A stretch of DNA of 64,000 nt from G963665215 sp963665215. Its GTDB lineage: Bacteria; Chloroflexota; Dehalococcoidia; Lucifugimonadales; CAUZJF01. The position numbers and the translations under genes are program-made. The stretch lies in assembly GCA_963665215.2 (NCBI GenBank), contig CAXXWW010000013.1, positions 148,186 through 212,185 of the forward strand, written 5' to 3'. The notes under the pieces were generated by a model, which saw only the letters and a list, made by a program, of their open reading frames with translations, searched no databases and was not told where the DNA came from. Below are positions 27,482-37,048 of this stretch, in pieces. The first letter of the stretch is position 1, and the number at the start of each line of letters is the position of its first letter.

Positions 27482-29200
27482 CCCGAATCCACCGAAGGAC
27501 ACCGATGGACGGCGTGAGGAAAGCGGAAGGGGGGTGAGGGAGCTACAGGGGAAATAGCCTGGGTTCCATTTGGGGTAGGGAGGTCGGCGGACGGTCTTCA
27601 TCGCCGCACAGGGGCCCCTATGGCCGTCTGCGGGAGCTGCGATGCGCGGGATGGCGAGAGAATACGCAGCAGGGAACTCTCTCGGACCGGGCTGGCACGA
27701 GTCTGCGGGGATCTTCGGTTGTCCGGTGGGTGGGTCGGTCGCCGACGGTGCCGTCAGGCCGGGAGTGGAATGGCTCGCAGCCGGGCCAAGGCGCGGCTGA
27801 ACTTCTCAGCCCAAGGCCAGCGATCCGGAAGATGCAGGGTCAACCGGCGTGCCGAGCGGGTGAGCCGTCCGGCCAGGGAGAAGAACCGCCGCCGGAGGGT
27901 CTTGGTGGTGGCTATCCGCTCTCCCAGACCGATCCGCGCCGTCCAGCGGGCCAGGTTGTGGGCCATCGTCTGGACGGCCAACCAGGCGCCGTTGGCGGCG
28001 AAGCGGCCCGAGGGGAGATGGTTCAGCCCGACGCCGTACTTGAGGTCGCGTATGGCATTCTCGATCTCGGCGTGGCGGCGATGGTCAGCCTCCAGTTCGA
28101 GCAACTCCCCGTCCCGGTCGGTGATGAAGCCATGATAGCTGTATTTGGCGAAGAGGGCCAGTTGGGAACCGGGCGTCGGCTTCACCCGCCGGACGATGAG
28201 CCGTACCGGCGCGGCGTCCGCCTCGGCCTGGAAGGGGGTGCAGGTGGTCTCGGCCACATCGGCGGCGCCGTCCATCCAGTAAGGAATCGGCGTCCAGGCA
28301 TCTTCGGGTATCGCCTCGATGAGATTGTGCAGGCTTTTGTGCTGGCGGATGGTGATGGAGAAGCGGACATCCATCTTGCGGCAGACGGATACCACGCCAT
28401 GAGTGTAGAACCCGCTGTCGGCCCGTAGCGTGAGTCGTCCGTTGGCCCCGGCGTAGCGCACCCGTCCCACCGTCTCCCGCAGGAAGTGGGCGGCGCCGCG
28501 GGCGGTGTTGGCCCGGCCCTCGCGCAGCCGGGACATCAGCACGTCTCCGGTGCCGGCGGCGATGGCCAGCAGCGGGTGGTAGCCCCGCTTGCCGGTATAG
28601 CCGTGGTGGCGGGCGCCCTCCTTGGCCAGTCCGTAGGTCTCGCAGATGGTGGAGTCCAGGTCAATGGTCAGGGGCCCGTCGCCGGGTCCCGCCCCGGCCT
28701 GCCAAGCCCGGGCCAGCAACTCGCGGCTCACCCGGTCGAGTTGACGGACGTGGCCCCACCGGAAGCTGCGCAGGAAGGTGCCCAGGGTGGATGGCGCCTT
28801 GACCGTGCCGCCCAGGGTGCAGGCCGTCCCCCCGGTGCGCAACACATCGGCGTCGTCAATGCAGTCGCCCCCAGCCAGCGCAGACGCCACCAGCGTCATC
28901 ATCTTGTCGCTCGTGTTCGCCCGCCCCGGGGCATCGCCCAGGTCGAGGCGCTGCCGGACGAGTTCGGGCAGGCCGAGGTGCCGCGCCAGGGTGGCCGGAA
29001 GGAGCAGCCCGGCATTGGCCACCAAGCGGCGGTCGTCGAAGGTGATTTGGATCCGGTCGGGGTGGTTGCGTGGCAGCATCTACTGGGTGCTCCTTTTCCG
29101 GGGCCGTTTTTTTGCTACAAAACCATTATCCCAGAAGCACAGGAGCACCTTCTTGCCGCCTCAGGACGCTAACCCGACGCCCTCCTTCGGTGGATTCGGG
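27482..29200. mobile_element. IS1380-family element, type B, copy 2 (complete)
   Basis: Bounded by inverted repeats (left CCCGAATCCACCGAAGG, right CCTTCGGTGGATTCGGG) and flanked by the 5-bp direct repeat CTTAG at 27477-27481 and 29201-29205. Removing the element and one repeat restores the reading frame of the host gene, which confirms the ends. Confidence 0.93.
27754..29079 (-). CDS. IS1380-family transposase (type B, intact)
   Basis: A 441-residue DDE transposase: RIQITFDDRRLVANAGLLLP at the N-terminus, first catalytic Asp in LTIDLDSTICETYG, KRGYHPLLAIAAGTG, second Asp in TLRADSGFYTHG, and an acidic residue in EIENAIRDLKYGVGLNH. It has low similarity to the type A transposases here, so two separate IS1380 lineages coexist. 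Confidence 0.92.
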   Translation of the reverse strand: MLPRNHPDRIQITFDDRRLVANAGLLLPATLARHLGLPELVRQRLDLGDAPGRANTSDKMMTLVASALAGGDCIDDADVLRTGGTACTLGGTVKAPSTLGTFLRSFRWGHVRQLDRVSRELLARAWQAGAGPGDGPLTIDLDSTICETYGLAKEGARHHGYTGKRGYHPLLAIAAGTGDVLMSRLREGRANTARGAAHFLRETVGRVRYAGANGRLTLRADSGFYTHGVVSVCRKMDVRFSITIRQHKSLHNLIEAIPEDAWTPIPYWMDGAADVAETTCTPFQAEADAAPVRLIVRRVKPTPGSQLALFAKYSYHGFITDRDGELLELEADHRRHAEIENAIRDLKYGVGLNHLPSGRFAANGAWLAVQTMAHNLARWTARIGLGERIATTKTLRRRFFSLAGRLTRSARRLTLHLPDRWPWAEKFSRALARLRAIPLPA

Positions 29201-29274
29201 CTTAGAGGGACATCATAAGTCTCATCATCGACGGTGAACTTGTAGAGTTCAGTGTTGATCTTCTCAACATGCGG

Positions 29275-30642
29275 GAGGTTACGTCAATAGGTGTGTAAAC
29301 GACATCAGGCGGCGACCTTCTCAGCCGTTGATTCAATGGCGATTCCATCCGCATACTGTGCACCGAGATAGACGTCTTCGATCAACTCAGGGGCCTTCAG
29401 ACGCCTGAAGCGCTGTTCGGCGACCATCAACATTTTCCAGATCACCGCTATCGCCCGATCGACCCTCTTGTAGCGCTTGGCGGCATCGGTCCGAAGCCTG
29501 AGGGCCGCGAAGGGTGATTCTACCGGGTTCGTCGTGCGAAGGTGCCCCCAGTGCTCCTTTGGGAAGTCATAGAAGGTGACCATGCGGTCCCAGTCCCGCT
29601 CCAAGGCCTCTGAGGCCGCCTCGTAGGAATGGTCGCCGCACCACCTGGTGAACACCGTCCTGAGCCGCTCAGCCTCTGTCCGAGTCGGCGCGTAGGGGAT
29701 AGTACGCAGCATGAGCTTGGCCTGGTCCTGTCGTCGCTTTGGAAGCTTGGCGAGCACGTTTACGATCTTGTGGTTCCAGCAGCGTTGCTCTGCCGCCTGC
29801 GGATAGACGTTGCGCAGAGCTCCCCAGATGCCCAGGTGTCCGTCTCCAACCACCAGCCTCGGGCAGCTCAAGCCCCGGCGCTTGATGTCCCTGAGCACCT
29901 CGGACCAGTTCTCTGTGGACTCCCTGTATCCGGGAACAGCGCTCACCACCACCTTGCTCCCGTCGCTCAGGGCCGCCATCACCACCAGTACCGCCGCCTT
30001 CTCCTTCTCAAGACCAGCCTTGACGTAGACTCCATCCACCCACATGTAGACCACTTCCAGGTCATCGAGGGGCCGGCTGCGCCATTGGGCAAGCTCATCG
30101 TTCCACTTATCCTTCAACCGGGCCACCGTGCTCGCCGATACCGGTGCGTCCTCTCCCAGCAGCCCCCGCAAAGCCAGATCGAAGTCGCCTTCGGATAGAC
30201 CGTGCAGGTACAGCTCGGGGATCAACTCAGCAACCTTCCTGGTCCTGTTGACGAACAGCGGCAGCAGCCGGCTCTCGAACTGCTCCTCGGTATCGCGGAC
30301 TCGCGGCCGCCTCAGCTGTATCGTTCCCGAACTCAGCGTAAGCCTCCGAGCTCTGCCGTATCCGTTCCGATAGCCGGTATCTGAGTCCGAGTCGGATCTG
30401 AGCGCCGACTTCGCCCTTCCCAGAAACGCCGTCACCTCCTCCTCCAGCAACTCCTGGATCAGCCTCTGGACCTGGCTTCGCACCCAATCCTCCAACTGCT
30501 CCCACTCCGGCCTTGACTCCGACCTACTCTCAGTGCTTTCCTTCCTCATGGGCGGTCTATCTCCTCTCTTGGGCCTCGAGCCCGTGTTGTTCAGAGAGAG
30601 GGCACACCGCCTGACTGTTTACACACTTTTTGAAGATACCTC
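29275..30642. mobile_element. IS256-family element, copy 1
   Basis: A 1368-bp element. Ends are GAGGTTACGTCAATAGGTGTG and, inverted, GAGGTATCTTCAAAAAGTGTG. An 8-bp target duplication ACATGCGG flanks it at 29267-29274 and 30643-30650. Its excision rejoins the uncharacterised host gene in frame. The copy at 39946 has the same length. Confidence 0.95.
29305..30549 (-). CDS. IS256-family (mutator-type) transposase, copy 1
   Basis: A 414-residue transposase: LIQELLEEEVTAFLGRAK at the N-terminus, then GYRNGYGRARRLTLSSGTI, VVYMWVDGVYVKAG (first Asp), LVVGDGHLGIWGAL (second Asp), QRCWNHKIVNVLAKLP and NPVESPFAALRLRTDAAKRYK (Glu). All are IS256-family signatures. It appears intact and active in principle. 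Confidence 0.95.
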   Translation of the reverse strand: MRKESTESRSESRPEWEQLEDWVRSQVQRLIQELLEEEVTAFLGRAKSALRSDSDSDTGYRNGYGRARRLTLSSGTIQLRRPRVRDTEEQFESRLLPLFVNRTRKVAELIPELYLHGLSEGDFDLALRGLLGEDAPVSASTVARLKDKWNDELAQWRSRPLDDLEVVYMWVDGVYVKAGLEKEKAAVLVVMAALSDGSKVVVSAVPGYRESTENWSEVLRDIKRRGLSCPRLVVGDGHLGIWGALRNVYPQAAEQRCWNHKIVNVLAKLPKRRQDQAKLMLRTIPYAPTRTEAERLRTVFTRWCGDHSYEAASEALERDWDRMVTFYDFPKEHWGHLRTTNPVESPFAALRLRTDAAKRYKRVDRAIAVIWKMLMVAEQRFRRLKAPELIEDVYLGAQYADGIAIESTAEKVAA

Positions 30643-31112
30643 ACATGCGGAGTCCGACCCCTCAAGGTTTTAATCAACCAGATTATGCCAGCCGTAGCAG
30701 TGACACTTCCACCAATCAGTAATTCTTTCAGGTCAGCAGCAGTCGAAATGAAGTCGCCTACTCCTGCTTGCAAGGTGTTTGTTGCGCCGACGTTTTGTAT
30801 GACCTCAAAGGCAATTTCAAACGAGCCAGGGGAGGTGGCCTGCACATTAACGCTAATGGAGGCGTGGTCGCCATTGGCTATGTGATTGGCTTCATCAAAG
30901 AAACTACCAACCGCCATCAAAGCGGGTGCCAGGTCCCGGACATTCATGGAACCGTCCGCAAGGGATGGCCCCTCATATACTGCATTGAGATGAGCTTGTG
31001 TACTGTTAGGAGCGGTCACTACGGAGCCGATATTAACACATCTCAAGGCTTGCCACGCCTTAGCCTGTATCCACGTCAAGTGCCTAATCCCCGACAACTC
31101 AAACCCTCCATG

Positions 31113-31224
31113 CTACGTGACGTTAGGGGATAGTCGCCTATCGAATTGAGACGGCTTCTTGATGCGCAGGGGATTTAAGCCCAGGCTGATCAGCCCCTCT
31201 CGGGCCTCCGTCTCGTCTTCGGCT
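31113..31224 (-). pseudogene. C-terminal coding remnant cut by IS1182
   Basis: Outside the IS1182 end the minus strand reads KVEAEDETEAREGLISLGLN, then PLRIKKPSQFDRRL and a stop at 31113-31115, 15 bp before the next gene. Codon use and composition look real. It faintly resembles the small N-terminal domain of PilC/GspF proteins, but it could be the end of another gene. Confidence 0.4.
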
Positions 31225-33223
31225 TCAACCTTGATTCCCTCGCAAAAAGGCCTGTTTGAGATGAACCCTGGCGTGCGAAGGGGCCTGGAAGGGAGGAGGC
31301 CACGGGATGCCGGCTGCTGGGCTCACCGCACCATCTGCCGCGCTCAGGACAAGCGTGATCCCGTTGCGGTACCCCTTCCGTGGCTCAGGGCACCCGGTGG
31401 AAGCTGTGGAGCGGCGCCCTCATGCGGCCGCGACCGCAGGTACCGTCCCGACCGCCCGCTGAGCCGTGTTCTCCATCTCCACCAGGCGTGCATGGACCAT
31501 CCGCTTGAAGTTGCACGCCAACGTCTTCAGGTAGACGGCAAGCCGCACCCGACGGCCCCCTCGCACCCGCAAGCGCCCAAGCCCGTGGGCGCGCTTGAGC
31601 TCGGAGTTCGTTCCCTCGATCCCGGCCCTTATGGCACACCGCTTGCGCCACTCCTCGGTGGCCTCGGCCCTCCGGCGCCGCTCGATGTTTACCTTCACCA
31701 GGTCCGCCTTGAGGACGTAGTCCCCCGCACGCCGGTCCAGCTTCACTGGGCAACGGGACCGCAAGGGGCAGGGCTCGCATGTTGTCCTGGCAAAGTGGAC
31801 CTCTACCCGCTCCGGCGCATCCTCCAACTCGTACTCCTCGATGGACGGGTGGCCGGCGGGGCACACCGTGGCCTGCTCCCCTGTGACGTCGATCTGGAAG
31901 TCCGCGGCGGTGAGCGGCGGTGGTCCGTCACGCTCTCCTTCGTGCGAGTTCCCCGGCGCCGACCCCGCCACCGGGCTCACCAGTTCCGTTCCCCGGCGCG
32001 AGGCTTCGAAGGCATTGCGGCCCGACCCATACGCCGTGTCGGCGAAGAGCTCGTCCGGTCGGACCTTCCGCTCCGCGAGCCCGTCAACGACCGGCACGCT
32101 CACGTCGGTGTCGCTCCCACTCGAGGGGGTCACCTCCACGTGGGTGATGAGCTGGGTGGCGTTCTCCTCGTGGCAGGTCTCCGCCACCTGCACCTCGTAC
32201 CCCTTCCCCTTGTGGCCGCTGTAGGTCACATCCGGGTCGTGGGGCGATTGCAGCGAGTCGGCGGACACCTGCTTCGGGTCCTTCAGGGCCACGGGCACCT
32301 TGCATTCCCCAGCATCGTCATCATCGTCCCCCGGGCGCCCGTCCCGGTGTTTGCCCACATGGCACTGCTCCCGCAGCAGCCGCTCCAGCAGCCGGTACTC
32401 CTCCAGCTGGGCAGCAGTCGTGCCACGGAACCGGTCCACCAGCCGGTAGAGGTCCCGGGCACAGACCGAAAGGCGTCGCCGACCCTCCCCCGTGTGGGCG
32501 TCCTCGTAGTGGGTCGCCTCGTCTTCTTCCTTCAAATAGCGCCCCAGGAGGCCCTCCGGAACCACAGGGCGAAGCTCTGGGTGCTCCCAGCGCAAGGCCC
32601 GCAGGAACCAACCGCATCGTCTCACAGAACAGGCCCAGCCGGGTGAGTGTAGCGATGTTGCTCATGATGTGGGTGGAGTCCAGCCGTTGCTTTCCGGTGC
32701 GTATGCCCAGCGCCTGGATGATCCGGTCCGTGGTCTCCTGGAAAGCCAGCCGGCCACCATCGTGCTGCATCAGGCGAACTCGGAAGTTGTGGAGGGTCTT
32801 CTGGGGCAGGTGGGTCTCCTCGATGTCCAGCCGCAGGGCGTGGTGCCAGAGCAGGTTGAACTCTAGCTGCTCCAGGGCTTCACCGTCGGTGAGGTTGAAC
32901 ATCTCTTTGAGAAGGTGGACCCCGAGGACGGTCTGCACCGCTCGGTTGGGACGGCCGTTGTCCGCGCAGTACATCGGAGCAAAGAGCTCCTCGTCAATCA
33001 GGGGGAGCGCCTCGTTTCGGAAAACCTCGGCCCAACTCCCCTCCAGGCGCTTAGCCTTCTTCGGCGTCACCAGGAACTGGGACTGCCAGAGGCTCTCTTG
33101 CGGGTCTCGCGCTCGGAACATCCTCCCCTCCCTCGCCCGGGCGCTGCCCCAACGCCCTTTCCCCACATTATCCTCCCATTGCCCCCGGAGGACGAGGGGT
33201 TTTTACGAGGGAATCAAGCTTGA
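31225..33223. mobile_element. IS1182-family element
   Basis: Inverted repeats TCAACCTTGATTCCCTCG at the left (31225) and, inverted, TCAAGCTTGATTCCCTCG at the right (to 33223) enclose a transposase of the IS1182 family. No target duplication is obvious. The same termini bound a small element at 56773-56950. Confidence 0.82.
31420..33121 (-). pseudogene. IS1182-family transposase, frameshifted
   Basis: N-terminal frame (from the ATG ending at 33121, with GGGAGGGGAGG upstream): LIDEELFAPMYCADNGRPN, LLKEMFNLTDGEALEQLEFN, KQRLDSTHIMSNIATLTRLGLFCETMR. The remainder is in another frame: FLRALRWEHPELRPVV, then DVTYSGHKGKGYEVQVAETC, ADTAYGSGRNAFEA and IEGTNSELKRAHGLGRLRVRGGRRV. The switch is at about 32615, where one extra T seems present. 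Order and motifs match IS1182-family transposases. Confidence 0.87.
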
Positions 33224-33307
33224 CTGTATTTCAGGGCCAGAGTAGCATCAGCCCAGAACGCGGGCTGGCCAGGTCAAAAGGAAATAGACTGATACGAGGA
33301 GCCATGA

Positions 33308-33652
33308 ATGCAAAAGATCGAAGCCATCATTAGACCTGAGAATCTTACTGCAGTGAAGGACGCTCTTGTTGAAGCGGGGATGGCGGGCATGAACGTAGTC
33401 CATGTTACCGGTCATGGACAGCAGAGAGGGGTTGTGGCAGGCGGGCCCCGCGGTGTCGGAACGCGAGTGGTGGACATGTTGCTCAAAGTGAAGGTGGAAG
33501 TTGTTGTCAGCGATGGGAATACCCAAAAGGCGATTGACGCCATCATCGGAAGCGCGAAGACAGGCAACATCGGCGACGGTAAGATATTCGTAACTTCAGT
33601 GGACCAGGCAATCCGAGTCCGCACCGGGGAGCAGGGCGACGAAGCGCTATAG
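33308..33652 (+). CDS. PII-family nitrogen regulatory protein, atypical T-loop
   Basis: A 114-residue PII signal-transduction protein. The N-terminus (MQKIEAIIRPENLTAVKDAL), the B-loop (TGNIGDGKIFV) and the C-terminus (IRVRTGEQGDEAL) are canonical and bind ATP/ADP. The T-loop normally holds Tyr51 in ELYRGAEY, the uridylylation site; here it reads VVAGGPRGVGTR with no tyrosine and is two residues longer. It cannot be uridylylated in the usual way. The gene lies right beside the IS1182 end, and no ammonium transporter or glutamine synthetase is near. Confidence 0.9.
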   Translation: MQKIEAIIRPENLTAVKDALVEAGMAGMNVVHVTGHGQQRGVVAGGPRGVGTRVVDMLLKVKVEVVVSDGNTQKAIDAIIGSAKTGNIGDGKIFVTSVDQAIRVRTGEQGDEAL

Positions 33653-33999
33653 GACCGGAATGCTCATCGCGGCATAGAGCGCAAGTTGGCCGGTGCCCGC
33701 TTCTTCCGTCTCTCGGGAGCCTCAAGCTAATAGCTGGGCTTCCGGGTTCAGTAGATGAAATACTCTACGAGCTTCTGGGCGCTTGTTTGGGATTGCCCTC
33801 AAGGCGGACGTCGGTCTTACCTTCCAGCCGGTATGAGGTTATCAGGACAGGGGGATGAGCCCTTGTTGGCGTCCACTAGCCCAGCGACCCTAGACAGCAA
33901 CTCTTTCTTCAGTCGTACTTCGTCAGCCGTACCGACCGGCGACTCGCTTTCCTTTCCTGACTCCCAAAGAATCTGCCGCCTAGCTTCGGACCGGTCGCG
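33653..33999. other. Intergenic gap of 347 bp, nothing recognised
   Basis: The gap separates convergent PII and glycoside-hydrolase-like genes. An 85-codon frame at 33755-34012 lacks family features and a ribosome site, so I do not call it. Confidence 0.4.
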
Positions 34000-36834
34000 C
34001 TACTGCGCGTAAACTATAAGATAGGGCGTGCTGGCGGATGGGTCGTCGAACCCCGGGTATAGAGTCGCCCCACCCGCCCGGTCCTGAATCTCAAAATAGT
34101 AGAGTAGGTCATAGGGCGAGTCGGTGTAATCGCCTGGAATGGTCGCCGTATAGTCGCCTCCACCGTTGGCCATGGGCATTTCCTGGACGAACTCGGCCTG
34201 GTTGAGGTGCCGGTAGAACAGGTTCACCGCCCGGGGGTCCGCAGGCGCCTCCACCCGAAGGTCCAGTTTGAGGGGCTGGCCCTTGCGGAAGGCCTTTGGG
34301 GGAGTGTGAGAGCACCTGTGGTCCTCCTCAGTCAAGTCGATTTCCAGGGGGTTGTCCGCTCCCTCGGCAGGGTAGGAGACCGTCTCTTTGGACCGAAGCG
34401 TGGCCGTCATGTAGTACTGTAGCGGGCCGTCGGATGCGCTGCCCACCGGCGGTCTGGCCGAGTAGACCGGCGAGCTCCCGGGTCGCCGGGCCATATCGGT
34501 CTCGCTGAAGTGCTGGGATGGGTCCGTACGGTGATGAAGCGTGACCCGGTCAACGCCACCCCAGCCCTTTACGGTCGTCGTCACCCGTACATCCTCGGCC
34601 CTCTGACGCCTCAGCGGTACGTGGGCGAAGGATACTGGCCCGGCGGCATAGTCCTCCAGGTAGCCGCGCTGGACCCCCTCCATGTCCCTCAGGTCTTTGA
34701 CGATGGCCTCCTCGCGGTCTGCCCAATTGCCTCTGACCTGAGGGTTCTTTCCAAAGGGCAGGTCGTCTATGTAACGGCCTTTGGTTTGGCGTACGATCTG
34801 CCTCCACTCCTCCAGGGCCTGGCTGTAGGCTGAGACGGCGTTGGTGAGGGACTCGTAGTCGCCGGTCTTGTAGTAGAGCTCGTAACGGGTGGCGGCGGTT
34901 AGCTTGTGGCTGAAAAACCGTCCAAGATGGGCCTGCACGCTGACATCCAGGAGTATCCATCGAAGCTCTGGGTCGGCGGTATCGGCCACCTGCTCTGCCT
35001 TGTCCAAGGCTGCTGTGGCCTTATCGGCGTACCCCTGCAGCCAGCGGCTGACCTCCAGGGGGTCGTACCTTCCCCTGACCTGGCCGGACGTGTAGTCATC
35101 GACATAGTCGACCACCCTGTAGAAAATCGCCGTGTCGAGGGGCTCAACCGTCCTCTCGTTGTGGGGCGTCGGGGAGTCAAGGTAGAGCTCGGACTCCGAG
35201 GTTTCGACGATGGGGTTGTTGGTGTAGACCTCGGGCCAGAAGATGGTGTTGTTAGCGGAGGGCATGTGGCTCATGGTAAGCAGCGGCAGGGTCTTGCTGG
35301 CGAACCTGAGGGCCTCGGCTATATGGGGCGCCGCCTCGGCGCCGAAGCGTCTCCTCAGCTCTCTCAGCCACACCTCTGGCGAAGTTTTGGGATTGTACAT
35401 CAAGCGTCCGAACAGCATGAAGGTATACCAGTACCGCTGGAAGCCCCACTCGTAAAACTTCTGGCTGCTGTCGGCGAACAGGTTGCCGTGCTGCAGCCCA
35501 GGCCAGTTTGCCCCTGCAATGCCCCCGTATGTCAGCGGTTCGTTAAACTCCAGGCCGACGCTCCCGGCGATAGTGCTGTTCCCGGTCAGAGTTTGGACGT
35601 AGTCGGGGTCGCCCCAAAGCAGGATCTTCTGTGTTCCCAGCATCCAGAGGCGGACTATGTAGTCGTAGTCCCTGGGCCTGACCAGCACGTCGGCATAGCC
35701 GTACCGGTTGAACCTCCTGGACATGTCCATCCCCTCCATGGAGCCGCCTTTCCTTGGGATGAGCTCCGTGGTGCGAATCTGCGCCTGGTGGTATGGGAGG
35801 CCCAGGTGCTCAGCCGTGAACTTGGAGGAGACGGTGAGATCAAGGCCCTTGTCCAGGACGTTATTGATCAGGTCGAAGGTGATGCCCTTGACCCGGAGGT
35901 CTACCTTGACGGGGCGACCGGCCTCGGCAATCCCCTGCAACACATTGTCCCAGAAGGTCGGATCGTCCTCGCGAATGCCGGCCTCGACGTTGATGCGCAG
36001 GGCGACCCCGTCGATGTCGGGGCATTGCGCGAGGAGGTGCGCAACCGCTTTCCGGCAGTAGGCGCCGAGGCCTGCCTCGTCGATCCCCTCAATGGGGTAC
36101 GCGCCCTTCGGCTCGTCCCAGCTGGGGGTCCATGCGGTTGTCGAGTGGGTCCACATGCCCAGGTAGAAGTCCAGGCCGTACTCCCCGGCCTTTGACGAGA
36201 TAGCCTGCAAAGTCGCCAGGTTCTTGTCCCGCTCCTCCGGACTCACGCCCTGCGCCCTCACGTTATATCCCGGGACATCCACGAAGAAGGGGTAAGCGAT
36301 CCTGAAGTAGTCGCCGTTGCCGAAGCAAAGATTAATCCGGTTGAACCGGTTGGCCAGAAGCATGGCCATGTAGCCGTCCCAGTGGTCCACGGAGTGGAAC
36401 CATTTCATGTCCGATGCATCGTTGACAAAGAACTTGATTATGCTGCGTACCGCCAGCTCGGGGTGCTCCATCGCGTCGGACACTCTTGCCAGGGGGTCCT
36501 CCTCAGGCCTGGCCAGCTCGACGGCTGCAGCCGCCTCGTATAGCGCGTAGGCCAGTCCTCGGTCGTCCCTGCCGTAGATGGCCAGGGTATTCTTTCCCTC
36601 ACGCTCGCCCAGGTGCTGGATGCAAAGGGACTCGGGTGCGGTGGGGGGGGCAACGCCTCTAGACTCCAGGGTCTCGCGAAGCCGCGCGTTCTCGGGGCCA
36701 CCCGCGATGATGCGCCATCGCTCCCCCCAGTCGTACACGCCGTCGTCGCGCGGCGTCACAGGCCCTCGAGATTCCAGAGCGGAGATCAGCTTCTGGCGGC
36801 CATGGTAGATTGGGCCATTCAGGTGGCTGGACAT
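34000..36834 (-). CDS. Large glycoside-hydrolase-like protein (GH20/GH67-type N-terminal domain, TIM barrel)
   Basis: A 944-residue protein without an evident signal peptide. The N-terminal region (LAIYGRDDRGLAYALYEAAAAV) resembles the accessory domain that precedes the barrel in GH67 alpha-glucuronidases and GH20 hexosaminidases. A barrel-like region follows (RSIIKFFVNDASDMKWF, HWDGYMAMLLANRFNRINL, YGLDFYLGMWTH, GVALRINVEAGIREDD, LTYGGIAGANWPGL), then a helical part and a C-terminal beta-sandwich-like region (VTTTVKGWGGVDRVTL, DLLYYFEIQDRAGG). Candidate catalytic acids cannot be assigned by eye. It is next to a Gfo/Idh/MocA gene and probably acts on an acidic or amino sugar chain. Confidence 0.6.
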   Translation of the reverse strand: MSSHLNGPIYHGRQKLISALESRGPVTPRDDGVYDWGERWRIIAGGPENARLRETLESRGVAPPTAPESLCIQHLGEREGKNTLAIYGRDDRGLAYALYEAAAAVELARPEEDPLARVSDAMEHPELAVRSIIKFFVNDASDMKWFHSVDHWDGYMAMLLANRFNRINLCFGNGDYFRIAYPFFVDVPGYNVRAQGVSPEERDKNLATLQAISSKAGEYGLDFYLGMWTHSTTAWTPSWDEPKGAYPIEGIDEAGLGAYCRKAVAHLLAQCPDIDGVALRINVEAGIREDDPTFWDNVLQGIAEAGRPVKVDLRVKGITFDLINNVLDKGLDLTVSSKFTAEHLGLPYHQAQIRTTELIPRKGGSMEGMDMSRRFNRYGYADVLVRPRDYDYIVRLWMLGTQKILLWGDPDYVQTLTGNSTIAGSVGLEFNEPLTYGGIAGANWPGLQHGNLFADSSQKFYEWGFQRYWYTFMLFGRLMYNPKTSPEVWLRELRRRFGAEAAPHIAEALRFASKTLPLLTMSHMPSANNTIFWPEVYTNNPIVETSESELYLDSPTPHNERTVEPLDTAIFYRVVDYVDDYTSGQVRGRYDPLEVSRWLQGYADKATAALDKAEQVADTADPELRWILLDVSVQAHLGRFFSHKLTAATRYELYYKTGDYESLTNAVSAYSQALEEWRQIVRQTKGRYIDDLPFGKNPQVRGNWADREEAIVKDLRDMEGVQRGYLEDYAAGPVSFAHVPLRRQRAEDVRVTTTVKGWGGVDRVTLHHRTDPSQHFSETDMARRPGSSPVYSARPPVGSASDGPLQYYMTATLRSKETVSYPAEGADNPLEIDLTEEDHRCSHTPPKAFRKGQPLKLDLRVEAPADPRAVNLFYRHLNQAEFVQEMPMANGGGDYTATIPGDYTDSPYDLLYYFEIQDRAGGATLYPGFDDPSASTPYLIVYAQ

Positions 36835-36885
36835 AGGCTTGGACCTCCGAGCGTTGCGTTAGGGGCTATTGCTCGTGCATTATAG

Positions 36886-37045
36886 CCGGATTACCCATGT
36901 CAAACCGCCTGGCGCCAGGCAACGCGCCATCCTCGACGATAGCCATGGTCGTATCACTGACGAGTGCCGTCAATCAGCCAATCAAGCTCACAATGCCATC
37001 TGCCGGCGTCGTGAACTGGCGTTCGATGGGGAGCGGAGGCGGTTT
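36886..37045. repeat. Solitary end of an IS1380 type A element
   Basis: CCGGATTACCCATGTCAAACCG and the following 150 bp match the non-coding left ends at 17979 and 56979, with scattered differences, but no transposase follows. The repeat ends just before the stop codon of the oxidoreductase at 37049. It is a decayed remnant or a short non-autonomous derivative. Confidence 0.65.
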
Positions 37046-37048
37046 TCA

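Larger units (their letters stand above)
26996..31097 (-). pseudogene. Uncharacterised host gene interrupted by two insertion sequences
   Basis: Three segments rejoin in one frame when the insertions and one copy of each target duplication are removed: 30651-31097, 29206-29274 and 26996-27481. The rebuilt protein (about 330 residues) starts at a TTG with GGAGGG upstream, has the well-formed motifs MNVRDLAPALMAVGSFFDEA and VNVQATSPGSFEIAFEV, a hydrophobic helix (TATAGIIWLIKTL) and a soluble C-terminal half ending in LIELMEEDQ. I recognise it only as a conserved uncharacterised type; no function is assigned. It is inactive as it stands. Confidence 0.75.

Noticed and set aside
33755..34012. 85-codon open frame downstream of PII
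   Set aside because: No ribosome site or family character, and it overlaps the end of a real gene.
34906..36195. 429-codon plus-strand open frame opposite the glycoside-hydrolase-like gene
   Set aside because: Shadow frame; the minus-strand protein has coherent domains while this one has none.
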